A stretch of DNA of 64,000 nt from Streptomyces sp. AC558_RSS880 (GTDB taxonomy: Bacteria; Actinomycetota; Actinomycetes; Streptomycetales; Streptomycetaceae): contig NZ_JAGMUJ010000030.1 in NCBI RefSeq assembly GCF_019049255.1, positions 1 to 64,000 on the forward strand, given 5' to 3'. Under the pieces are notes generated by a model. It saw only the letters and a program-made list of their open reading frames with translations, searched no databases and was not told the origin of the DNA. Numbering within the stretch: the first letter of the stretch is position 1; every line of letters begins with the position of its first letter. The position numbers and the translations under genes were made by a program. Shown piece after piece: positions 57,573 to 64,000 of this stretch.

Positions 57573-59717
57573 TTAGCGGACCGGACAGGCGCCGGTCGAA
57601 CACTCCTCGTCGGTCGAGTCCTCGACCCGATACGACTCGTAGGCGTCGAACTCGTCGCGGGTGATCCGCTCGTACGGAGCCTGCGGCCTGGTGCCGTCGA
57701 CCATGATCGTTGTCCCCTTCAGGTGGGGGAGCCACTTCTCGATCACGTCCGCCGTCTCGTCGAGGTCGAGGCCCTCGGGCACGTTCGCCGTGAAGCTGAC
57801 CGCGTTGTCCGCGTACTCGGCCTGGTACATCGCCTGGAAGGCGAGCATGTCGTCGAGGCTCAGCTCGTCGGCCGACTCGACCAGATCCGCCGGGTAGCCG
57901 CGCGCCTCGACCTCGGCGACGAGCTTGTCCAGCGTGGGGAACTCGACGACCAGCGTGTTCCCGCTGGGGTCGTAGACGCACGGCTCGACCTTGTATCCCT
58001 CGAACTCGAAGGCGGCGACCCTGGCGGCCTGATCCGGGTCCGCAATCGAGAAGCGGACGCGCCGCAGGAAGGTGCGGGCGTAGACGGGGTGGATTCCCTC
58101 CGTGACGCCCGGCATTTTCGCGATCGTGCCCGTGGGGGCGACGGTCGTGACCTTGACCGGCTCGGGGATGCGCAGCTCGAAGGCGTACTCGCGGGCGGCC
58201 TGGCGGACGATCCGCTTCAGCCGTCCGAGGAGAAGCCGGAAGCGGGTGTGTGCCGGCGCCTCGCTGTAGCGGATGCCCTGCTTCGCGAGGAACCCTTGCA
58301 CGCCCAGGTGGCCGACGCCGATCCGTCGCTGTGCGGCCAGGCGCTCGGCCTGCTCGGCGTCGTTCACGTCGCCGTACGTCGCCCGGACGAGGAAGCGCGC
58401 CATCAGCTCGTGCGCCCGCTTCAGGCCCGTCTCGTCGTACGCCTCGTGCCCGTCCAGTACGAACGCATCGAGGTTGATATGCCCCAAGTTGCAGTTTTCC
58501 CAGGGCATAAGTGCGATTTCGCCACACGGGTTTGTAGCAACAACTGTACCAACCTCCCCGACGTTCGAGGCGGTCGAGTGCCAGTAGCCGGGCTCGCCGT
58601 TCTTCAGCATCCCGGCGACGACCTTGCGATGCACCATGTAGGCCCACTCATTCCCGCCGGGCCCGAAGTCGTCGTGCTTCTCGCCGGACAGGTAGTCGAC
58701 GAAGTCCTGGTCGATCTCGACGGAGATGTTCGTCGTCCAGTGCCGCGAGGGGTCGCTCTTGCAGCGAAGGAAGTCCTCGATGTGCGGGTCGTTCCACGCG
58801 CAGATCGCCATCCTCGCGGAACGCCGATTCCCGCCGCTGACCACGCATTCCGCGATGGCGTGGTCGATCTCCATGGCCTCAGTCGGCGTGAGGTAGTCGG
58901 CGTCGTGCCAGAGGCCGGACTCGCGGGCCGAGGTGGACAGGACGCGGCCGATCTCCTGCATCATGCGGGCGAAGGGGGCCGGGCCCGAGGCGACGCCGCC
59001 GAAGGTCTTCAGGCGGGCGCCCTTCCCGCGCACGCGCGACACGTCGTACACGCGGTCGCTGTGCTTGACCTCGCTATCGGTCATGAAGGTGTCGATCAGG
59101 TCGACCATCGCGGCGGCCCAGCCCTCGCGGGAGTCCTCGACCTCGAAGGCGCCAGCCCAGTCCGAGTCGTACTCGCTGGAGAGGGCGCCCGCGGCCTTCA
59201 TGTCCTCGAAGTCGGGGTGGGCGGGGTCGCACACGACGTGAACGTTCAGCTCCCGACGCGGGGCCCCGTACGGGCGGAGGTACTTCGTGCTGTAGTTGGC
59301 ACCGACCCCGCCCCCTTCCATCAGCCGAAGGAAGCTGAACTCGAAGTGCCGGCTGAGCTTCTCGCCCCAGCCCGAGACGTGGCAGTTGAAGAGGTACTGC
59401 CTGCCCTTCACGCCGGACGCCCACAGGTGGCGCCCTGCGGGCAGTACGGCGAAGCGGTCCATGAGGGCGACCAGCTCGTCATGCTCGGCCCGTACAGCCT
59501 CGCTCCAGCCCTCGGCAGGGCCGTAGACGAGGCCGAGGTTCCCGGCCGCCACGCGGCGGACCGTCTCGGGCCACGTCTCGCGGGAGCCGTCCGCCTTCGT
59601 GCGGCTGTAGGTGCGCTCGTAGACGGTCTGACCGGTGGGGCCGAACGGGACAGAGGCGGTGGTGATGGGTCGCTCCTTGGGAGTGGTGGCGTTGGTGGTG
59701 ATCAGCAGCTCGGCCAA
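57573..59717 (-). CDS. Class II (adenosylcobalamin-dependent) ribonucleoside-triphosphate reductase
   Basis: 714 residues. The monomeric RTPR pattern is complete: cysteine in FNCHVSG (~112), TNPCGEIAL with thiyl Cys ~398 and Glu ~400, CNLGHINLD with the second redox Cys ~409 (11 residues on, as in the Lactobacillus enzyme), PTGTIAKMPGVTEGIHP, and a C-terminal shuttle pair CSTGAC (706 and 711). It makes deoxynucleotides aerobically or anaerobically using B12, a common phage gene. The start is TTG 59717, since no ATG/GTG precedes the conserved VPFGPTGQTVYERTYSRT; ribosome site poor, 2 bases after the previous stop. Confidence 0.92.
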   Translation of the reverse strand: MAELLITTNATTPKERPITTASVPFGPTGQTVYERTYSRTKADGSRETWPETVRRVAAGNLGLVYGPAEGWSEAVRAEHDELVALMDRFAVLPAGRHLWASGVKGRQYLFNCHVSGWGEKLSRHFEFSFLRLMEGGGVGANYSTKYLRPYGAPRRELNVHVVCDPAHPDFEDMKAAGALSSEYDSDWAGAFEVEDSREGWAAAMVDLIDTFMTDSEVKHSDRVYDVSRVRGKGARLKTFGGVASGPAPFARMMQEIGRVLSTSARESGLWHDADYLTPTEAMEIDHAIAECVVSGGNRRSARMAICAWNDPHIEDFLRCKSDPSRHWTTNISVEIDQDFVDYLSGEKHDDFGPGGNEWAYMVHRKVVAGMLKNGEPGYWHSTASNVGEVGTVVATNPCGEIALMPWENCNLGHINLDAFVLDGHEAYDETGLKRAHELMARFLVRATYGDVNDAEQAERLAAQRRIGVGHLGVQGFLAKQGIRYSEAPAHTRFRLLLGRLKRIVRQAAREYAFELRIPEPVKVTTVAPTGTIAKMPGVTEGIHPVYARTFLRRVRFSIADPDQAARVAAFEFEGYKVEPCVYDPSGNTLVVEFPTLDKLVAEVEARGYPADLVESADELSLDDMLAFQAMYQAEYADNAVSFTANVPEGLDLDETADVIEKWLPHLKGTTIMVDGTRPQAPYERITRDEFDAYESYRVEDSTDEECSTGACPVR

Positions 59718-59719
59718 GA

Positions 59720-60142
59720 TCAGACCGGCTTGTTCAACATGACGGACAGAACCTTGATCAGCCGCTTGAGCGTTCCGGCGCTGTACGCGGCGAGATCGGA
59801 CAGCACTTTGATCTGCGCCGCCGTCTGCTCGCTGGTCGGCTCGGGCAGCGCCAGGAAGGCCAGGCTCAGGTTGATTCGCGTGTCCAGGTAGCCGATCGCG
59901 AACGCGGCCTCGCTGTGCAGGCTGTCGAGGGCCAACTCGTCCTGATGCTGGGTGACCTCGGCCTCGGAGTAGGGCCGGGCGATGACCGTCCCGTCCGCCC
60001 GGCGCTCGTAGTAGGTCAGGGTCGCGTCGTCCCAGAACTCGTACTCCTCCGGAGCCATGCCGGCGGGCGCTTCCACGCCGGGCGCGGGCTCCTCGGCGGG
60101 CGGCTCCTCGGCGGGCGGCTCCTCGGGTGGCATTTCGCTCAC
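59720..60142 (-). CDS. Phage-type small protein with Pro/Glu-rich N-terminus
   Basis: 140 residues from GTG 60142. Residues ~4-25 repeat PPAEE. The middle (YEFWDDATLTYYERRADGTV, ARPYSEAEVTQHQDELALD) resembles the aligned end of phage tail-fibre/assembly proteins, and the C-terminus is helical (LAYSAGTLKRLIKVLSVML-type). No confident function. GTGA overlap with the preceding gene. Confidence 0.5.
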   Translation of the reverse strand: MSEMPPEEPPAEEPPAEEPAPGVEAPAGMAPEEYEFWDDATLTYYERRADGTVIARPYSEAEVTQHQDELALDSLHSEAAFAIGYLDTRINLSLAFLALPEPTSEQTAAQIKVLSDLAAYSAGTLKRLIKVLSVMLNKPV

Positions 60143-60522
60143 GCTGCGTTCTCCAATTCGTCGTAACTGTCCACGTAGTCAGTGCCGTTGAGGTGGGCGG
60201 CGAGCTTGCCGATTCCCCGTTCGAGCCGGTAGCGGATGGCGCGGTCGGTGACCGCCTCGCGCGCCGCTATCCGGCGGTCCTCCCAGTCGAGGCCGAAGCG
60301 CATGAACAGCGCCCGACGCTCGACCAGGGAGAGCGGGGCCGTCACCCAGCCCCGCCGGATGTCGGCGAGGTGGGCGAACAGGACTCCCGCGGATTTCTTG
60401 TCGACGGTCCCCTTGGGCATGTCTGCGTCCGGGGCCGTGGGGTTGCGGATGCCGTAGGCGGCTTCCACGTCCCACACGGCCGGAAGCAGGTGCTCGACGA
60501 GGCGCCGGTCGTACCCGCTCAC
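60139..60522 (-). CDS. Sigma-region-4-like HTH protein of the phage block
   Basis: 127 residues from GTG 60522. The C-terminal half reads TAPLSLVERRALFMRFGLDW, EDRRIAAREAVTDRAIRYRL and ERGIGKLAAHL, the order of a sigma-70 region 4 helix-turn-helix (LP.R.R.vl.lRfgldwsdreIA..lgvs..tvr.rl.Ral..L). Its GTGA overlap with a region-2-like gene suggests a two-piece sigma factor. Direct evidence is limited to the pattern. Confidence 0.55.
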   Translation of the reverse strand: MSGYDRRLVEHLLPAVWDVEAAYGIRNPTAPDADMPKGTVDKKSAGVLFAHLADIRRGWVTAPLSLVERRALFMRFGLDWEDRRIAAREAVTDRAIRYRLERGIGKLAAHLNGTDYVDSYDELENAA

Positions 60523-60839
60523 ACGCGCCCCTTCTCGGCCGCATCGCAGGCCGCCTCGTAGGAGGTGTGCCGGATGCGGCGCTTGGCCTCGGTCTTCACT
60601 CGGTCGACCAGATCGAGGACGAGGCGGTGATAGAGGACGCCGAGCCCGAGGTTCGGGTCGGCCAGGCACTCGTTCACCATCGAGGGCTTCGTCGCCAGGA
60701 TGATCAACGCCTCTTGCCGGGCGTCCTCGTACTCCATCGTCAGCGTGTCCTCGTAGCCGTCCGCGATGCGGCGGGCGGCCCGGCCTGCGAGGGCCACCAC
60801 CTCGGGCAGGTCGAGGACCCGCCAGTCGGGGGCAGTCAC
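60519..60839 (-). CDS. Sigma-region-2-like small protein of the phage block
   Basis: 106 residues from GTG 60839. RVLDLPEVVALAGRAARRIA and LTMEYEDARQEALIILATKP, then VLYHRLVLDLVDRVKTEAKR, have the layout of sigma region 2 (helix, acidic turn, xxD.RQEA.i.L, basic helix). It is coupled by GTGA overlaps to the phosphoesterase upstream and the region-4-like gene downstream. It could instead be an unrelated small phage DNA-binding protein. Confidence 0.5.
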   Translation of the reverse strand: MTAPDWRVLDLPEVVALAGRAARRIADGYEDTLTMEYEDARQEALIILATKPSMVNECLADPNLGLGVLYHRLVLDLVDRVKTEAKRRIRHTSYEAACDAAEKGRV

Positions 60840-62029
60840 CGGACCACTTCCTTGACCGGCACTTCGCCGTCCCTGGTGACCATGACCATCAGGCCAGGGG
60901 CGCCGCGCGTGCCCTTCAGATGCCGCCACCACGTCGACTCGGACTCCATCGCGGGCACCTGCACGAACGTCCTCGGCCCGTCCGTGTCGACGAACTCGTG
61001 GTGCAGGTGACCAGCGAGCAGTAGATCGGCGGTGTGCATCGCACTCGTCTTGTCGAAGGCTTGGCCTCGCCACCACTCGAAGTGCTTGCCGGGCCGCCAC
61101 TGGTGCCCGTGGGCGTGGGCGACGACCGTTCCCGAGCACTCGACGACAACGGTCAGTTCGTCCGTGTCGGGGACGTACACCTCGACGTGCGCGAACTCCT
61201 CGCCTGCCAGGGCCAGGGCCTCGCTGACCGAGATCAGCGCGTCCGTGTCGTGGCTGTCGTCGTAGCGGGTCGTCCCCTTGCCGCCCGGCCGTACGGCCTC
61301 GCCGTGGTTGCCCGGCACCGCAACGACGGTCAGCCGGTTCGCCATCGGCGCGAAGCGGATGATCGCGTACGCCATCAGTCGGCGGGTGAGGCGGATCTGT
61401 TCCGTGAGGGTGAGCTGAGTCCGCCAGACGTTCGCACCGCCCTGCGAGACGTAGCCCTCGACATGGTCACCGAGCCACGCAAGGTGTACGTGCTCGATGT
61501 CGAAGCGCTTCTGATACTCGGTGAGCAGTTCGGCGGCCCGGTCGATGCAGTGCATCGCTCGCTTCAGGGTGCCCTCGTAGCCGTCGCCGTCGATCTTGCC
61601 GAACTGCATGTCGCCCAGGGCGACGACGTACGTGAACTCGCCCTCGTCGTCGTCCTGAACGAAGCCGGGCGCCTCGTCGAAGACGGACAGCAGCTCGTCG
61701 ATGTTCGGTCGCTCGAGAACCGCCGGCACCTTGCGGCGGCCGAATGAGAAGCGGGCGGAGACGCCGGGCTCACCGCTGGCCATGGTCCATTCGCTCGACC
61801 GGAAGCCGGTGACCTCCCACTCGGCGGGGTCGAGGTGGTGCGCGCGGAGTACGTCGGCCGCCGTGGACTCGGGGTCGATGCCCTCGGGGCCCCGCACGGT
61901 CACCTCGGCCGCGTCGCCCGACACCTCTATCTGGCGGGTGAAGTCCTTCTCGGGGTCGGCCTGGCGGCCGGGGACGGCCGGAGCGGTCGGCGTACGGAGA
62001 AGGTCGTTCAGCAGCTCGGAACGGTCCAA
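60836..62029 (-). CDS. Phage metallophosphoesterase
   Basis: 397 residues from TTG 62029. Calcineurin-like motifs in order: VVALGDMQFGK (variant of DxH; here DMQ), AWLGDHVEGY (GDxxD/E type), VVAVPGNHGEAV (GNH[D/E]), VVAHAHGHQWRP and LLLAGHLHHEF (GHxH). The first motif lacks the usual His. Such enzymes in phages act as nucleases or phosphatases in replication/recombination. The ~100-residue N-terminus has no known fold. GTGA overlap with the next gene. Confidence 0.8.
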   Translation of the reverse strand: MDRSELLNDLLRTPTAPAVPGRQADPEKDFTRQIEVSGDAAEVTVRGPEGIDPESTAADVLRAHHLDPAEWEVTGFRSSEWTMASGEPGVSARFSFGRRKVPAVLERPNIDELLSVFDEAPGFVQDDDEGEFTYVVALGDMQFGKIDGDGYEGTLKRAMHCIDRAAELLTEYQKRFDIEHVHLAWLGDHVEGYVSQGGANVWRTQLTLTEQIRLTRRLMAYAIIRFAPMANRLTVVAVPGNHGEAVRPGGKGTTRYDDSHDTDALISVSEALALAGEEFAHVEVYVPDTDELTVVVECSGTVVAHAHGHQWRPGKHFEWWRGQAFDKTSAMHTADLLLAGHLHHEFVDTDGPRTFVQVPAMESESTWWRHLKGTRGAPGLMVMVTRDGEVPVKEVVR

Positions 62030-62032
62030 AGT

Positions 62033-62242
62033 TTACACCCCATCACGGAGAGAACGGCGGTACGTGCGGATCGTGGAAGCGGACACGGTGTGCCCGTGCT
62101 TGCGGAGGACGAGGGCCAGGCGCTCGGCGGAGGAGCCGGTGTCGACGAGCCGCAGAACGACGGTCTCCCGTACGTCCGGCTCCAGCTCCTCGTAGATGCG
62201 CTTCAGGGTCGGGCCAGGGTTGCCCGGCAGTGACTCGCTCAC
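62033..62242 (-). CDS. Small HTH DNA-binding protein
   Basis: 69 residues from GTG 62242. GPTLKRIYEELEPDVRETVV and LRLVDTGSSAERLALVLRKH lead to a helix-turn-helix ending VSASTIRTYRRSLRDG. The pattern fits small phage regulators or terminase-like HTH proteins. It overlaps the previous stop (GTGA), and three bases separate it from the phosphoesterase start. Confidence 0.6.
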   Translation of the reverse strand: MSESLPGNPGPTLKRIYEELEPDVRETVVLRLVDTGSSAERLALVLRKHGHTVSASTIRTYRRSLRDGV

Positions 62243-62490
62243 AGGCCCCTCCGGGCAAGGTGCTCGCGACAGGCCGTCTCGACTTGGTGGGCGAGCGTCT
62301 CCAGCGGGCGGGGCCGTACATGGCCCACGCTGCGGCGAATCTCGTCTTCCGACCAGACCACCCCGCCGTGCAGGCCGCGAAGGTGATTGCGCAGGCGCTC
62401 ACGTGCGGCGCCCTCGTTGTCGCGCACGGGCTCGTAGTGGCCGCAGCCGCGACCGTCCATGAACTGAGGGCAGGGAAGGCCGGTGGTCAC
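62239..62490 (-). CDS. Small phage protein with N-terminal Cys/His cluster
   Basis: 83 residues from GTG 62490. LPCPQFMDGRGCGHYEPVRD contains two Cys and a His that could form a zinc knuckle with the later HLRGLHGG. The rest is helical. No family is recognised. GTGA overlaps on both sides. Confidence 0.55.
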   Translation of the reverse strand: MTTGLPCPQFMDGRGCGHYEPVRDNEGAARERLRNHLRGLHGGVVWSEDEIRRSVGHVRPRPLETLAHQVETACREHLARRGL

Positions 62491-62852
62491 TCGGCCCCCC
62501 GGTCGATCTGTTCGACGGCCGCGAGCGCGAGCGAGGCCAGCCGGACGAGACCCTCGCGGATCTCCTCGACCGTGCGCCCACCGAAGGCGGAGAAGGCGAC
62601 CTGTACGGCCAGGCCGTCAACGCCGAACGTCCCGGCGTCCTGGCGGGCCTCGTTGATCGCGTCCCAGTCCTCGGCCCGCCTGCGGTAGGACTCCGCCCCC
62701 CGCGAGGGGAGGTGTCCGCCGACCAGGGCCGAGGGCAGGTCGCCGACCTTGCGGGCCGCCGTGCCCACCTCGGCGAGGACGGCCGCGAAGGGGTCGGCCT
62801 TGCGTGCCGGCGCCTTGCGAGGGGCGGCCTTCTTGGCGGTCGTCTCGGTCAC
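62487..62852 (-). CDS. Small basic phage protein of unknown function
   Basis: 121 residues from GTG 62852. A lysine/alanine-rich N-terminus (AKKAAPRKAPARKA, DNA-binding-like tail) is followed by a helical domain (ADPFAAVLAEVGTAARKVGD, GRTVEEIREGLVRLASLALA). GTGA overlaps join it to the Toprim gene upstream and the Cys/His gene downstream, placing it in the replication module. Confidence 0.55.
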   Translation of the reverse strand: MTETTAKKAAPRKAPARKADPFAAVLAEVGTAARKVGDLPSALVGGHLPSRGAESYRRRAEDWDAINEARQDAGTFGVDGLAVQVAFSAFGGRTVEEIREGLVRLASLALAAVEQIDRGAE

Positions 62853-63517
62853 TGGTTGTCCTCCTTGATCAGGTCGAGAAGCGCCTGAGCGCTTCCCTGC
62901 ATGTAGGTGTCGGTCACGTCCCCGTCCCGCAGCCGGACGCCCTTCGCTGAGCGGAGGGACCGGCAGATACGGGCGGTGAACTCCGCGCCCGCGTCGTCTG
63001 GATCGCCCCAGACGCGCACGCGGTTGAAGCCTGCGAGCATCCGTCTGTGTCTGCCCTGCCAGAGGGCGGCGCCGGGGATGGCGACCGCGTGAAGGCCGAC
63101 CTTCCGCAGGATGATCCGGTCGAGTTCGCCCTCGGTCACGTCGATCGTGTCCCCGGCCTGGTGCACGTCGGCGATGCCGTACATGCGGGGCGGGTCGTCC
63201 TTGATCGTGTTGTACTTCCCGTGGAAGGCGGCCCTGTGGTCGTGGTCTTCCAGGCAGCGGAACCGGACGGTCAGCGGCTTGTCGTGGCGGTCGAGATACG
63301 GGATCGCGAGCATTCCGCGGAAGCGCTCATGGCCGGGGAACGGGTGGTCACCGACGACGCCAAGCCGGTGTGTAACCGCCTCCTCGCGGCCGATTCCCCG
63401 GTCGAGGAGATACCGCGCGACGCCCGGCGTAAGAGCTGCCTGATACGCGCTCACCGCCTCCTCCAGCATCTCGCGTTGCGAAGGCGAGAGAGGCTGCAAG
63501 GGCTCGTGCTCCGACAA
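62849..63517 (-). CDS. Toprim-domain primase part
   Basis: 222 residues from TTG 63517, with AGGAAGG ~10 bases upstream. A primase-like linker domain (PGVARYLLDRGIGREEAVTH, FRGMLAIPYLDRHDKPLTVR) is followed by a Toprim fold: TIDVTEGELDRIILRKVGLH (Glu) and NRVRVWGDPDDAGAEFTARI (DxD). It should join nucleotides in primer synthesis with the zinc-finger protein at 63348-63764. The two overlap by 170 bases in different frames. Confidence 0.85.
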   Translation of the reverse strand: MSEHEPLQPLSPSQREMLEEAVSAYQAALTPGVARYLLDRGIGREEAVTHRLGVVGDHPFPGHERFRGMLAIPYLDRHDKPLTVRFRCLEDHDHRAAFHGKYNTIKDDPPRMYGIADVHQAGDTIDVTEGELDRIILRKVGLHAVAIPGAALWQGRHRRMLAGFNRVRVWGDPDDAGAEFTARICRSLRSAKGVRLRDGDVTDTYMQGSAQALLDLIKEDNQ

Positions 63518-63764
63518 AGTCAGTGCCTTCCTTTTCCATGATCAAAGTGAATGAGTCGCCGCCCTTCCCGCAGGAGTGGCACTTCCAGAGGCCCTTGTCC
63601 GTGTTGAAGGACATGGATGGGGTGTTGTCCTCGTGCAGTGGGCAGGTCGTCATGCCCGTGACCCGCTGCGAGTTGAAGTCGATGTCGTAGTGCTCGAAGA
63701 CGGCTTCGAGCGTCGGCTTCTCGGCGTCGTCCTGGTGGTCGTTGTCGATCCGGCTGAACCTCAC
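63348..63764 (-). CDS. CHC2-type zinc-finger primase part
   Basis: 138 residues from GTG 63764. TLEAVFEHYDIDFN precedes the zinc finger TTCPLHEDNTPSMSF... WKCHSCGKGGDSFTLIMEKE (Cys-His-Cys-Cys), the DNA-recognition domain of DnaG-type primases. After ~residue 95 the sequence becomes arginine/glycine-rich and overlaps the Toprim gene, so the functional end may be earlier or reached by a frame change. GTGA overlap with the gene before it. Confidence 0.8.
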   Translation of the reverse strand: MRFSRIDNDHQDDAEKPTLEAVFEHYDIDFNSQRVTGMTTCPLHEDNTPSMSFNTDKGLWKCHSCGKGGDSFTLIMEKEGTDFVGARALAASLAFATRDAGGGGERVSGSSYAGRRAVSPRPGNRPRGGGYTPAWRRR

Positions 63765-63913
63765 GGCACCCGCCTGCCGACGAACCAGCCCTTCCGGTCG
63801 TCGTAGCCGAGGGACTCCAGCCCTGCGGCCCCGGCTGTCTCCACGTCGAAGTGGTTCAGCTCGTCGACCAGGCGCTCGTACTCGTTGGCCTCTTCGAAGG
63901 TGATGGCGTTCAC
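63761..63913 (-). CDS. 50-residue phage protein
   Basis: GTG 63913 opens a 50-codon frame (NAITFEEANEYERLVDELN, then GLESLGYDDRKGWFVGRRVP) that ends at the TGA 63761-63763. It is joined by GTGA overlaps to the gene on each side, and its mixed composition looks like real protein. No family recognised. Confidence 0.6.
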   Translation of the reverse strand: MNAITFEEANEYERLVDELNHFDVETAGAAGLESLGYDDRKGWFVGRRVP

Positions 63914-64000
63914 TCGGCGTCGTCCAAGCCGAAGTACGCCTCGACCGTGGTCAGGACGAACGCCTTGCGCCAGCCCTTCCCGCGTCGCTTGACGACGACG
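63910..64000 (-). CDS. C-terminal end of a phage gene cut by the window edge
   Basis: The frame is open at the right edge and reads VVVKRRGKGWRKAFVLTTVE and AYFGLDDAE to a TGA at 63910-63912. It overlaps the next start by 4 bases. Only ~29 residues are visible. The basic stretch KRRGKGWRKAF could contact nucleic acid, but no family can be named. Confidence 0.5.
   Translation of the reverse strand, partial: VVVKRRGKGWRKAFVLTTVEAYFGLDDAE

Larger units (their letters stand above)
53402..64000. mobile_element. Prophage-like or integrative island (right end outside window)
   Basis: From just past the ahpC operator, the expected oxyR gene is absent and the content changes to a regulator with divergent small genes, then a continuous minus-strand phage-type block: ribonucleotide reductase, small overlapping genes, metallophosphoesterase, and primase parts. 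No integrase, structural gene or attachment repeat can be pinned down within the window, so the left border (about 53400-53520) is approximate and the element type (prophage, satellite or integrative plasmid) is open. Confidence 0.6.

Noticed and set aside
56946..59891. 981-codon open frame opposite the ribonucleotide reductase
   Set aside because: It mirrors a complete, motif-perfect reductase on the other strand and shows no protein family.
1..64000. tRNA, rRNA or CRISPR loci
   Set aside because: No tRNA T-loop/acceptor pattern, rRNA-like sequence or regularly spaced repeat array was found by eye on either strand.

Overview
High G+C content, strong third-position GC bias, GTG/TTG starts, 4-base GTGA/ATGA gene overlaps and the gene families present (HelD/HelR-like ATPase, DUF397, Tad pilus genes, chitinase, UppS, AhpCD) point to a Streptomyces or very close actinomycete chromosome. 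Nothing here identifies the species.

Layout. (1) 1-6300: the 3' end of a HelD/HelR-type RNA-polymerase-associated ATPase, a start-less DUF397 fragment, then an accessory patch of SUKH (SMI1/KNR4) and DUF1963-like proteins, two similar C-terminal gene scraps and an IS5-family transposase scrap. This looks like a decaying immunity-type array. (2) 6500-13070: membrane and secreted proteins, including a beta-propeller protein with a broken 3' end, a PLP aminotransferase and a trypsin-like protease. (3) 13090-20050: a divergent catabolic region. D-aminoacylase and a D-serine-dehydratase-like enzyme are on the minus strand; a PfkB sugar kinase, IclR regulator, RidA and GntP permease are on the plus strand. 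A perfect inverted repeat lies between the two units. (4) 20180-28900: macro-domain protein, acidic protein, M14 carboxypeptidase, Nramp transporter, ECF sigma factor with a putative anti-sigma partner, and a GH18 chitinase with paired DasR-like sites. (5) 29200-41350: a full Tad/Flp pilus operon (CpaB, CpaE, two TadE-like proteins, CpaF, TadB, TadC) running directly into a histidine kinase, a LuxR-type response regulator, the Flp pilin, a TadG-like protein, a lipoprotein and an OmpA-domain protein, with a DUF192 gene convergent to it. (6) 41730-53300: F5/8-type carbohydrate-binding protein, DUF4232-like lipoprotein, LLM oxidoreductase, methyltransferase, a candidate small RNA with a strong terminator, UppS, PIN-PhoH protein, secreted lytic transglycosylase, AI-2E family protein, and ahpC-ahpD.

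(7) From about 53400 to the window end is a prophage-like or integrative island. It sits where oxyR is normally found beside ahpC in streptomycetes. It carries an XRE/TPR regulator facing three small genes across an operator-like array of three 7-bp repeats spaced exactly 11 bp. These are followed by a long minus-strand phage metabolism module: cobalamin-dependent ribonucleotide reductase, two small overlapping proteins that look like regions 2 and 4 of a split sigma factor, a metallophosphoesterase, small HTH and zinc-type proteins, and a primase divided into Toprim and zinc-finger genes. Most genes in this module are joined by GTGA overlaps. No integrase, capsid or tail gene is inside the window.
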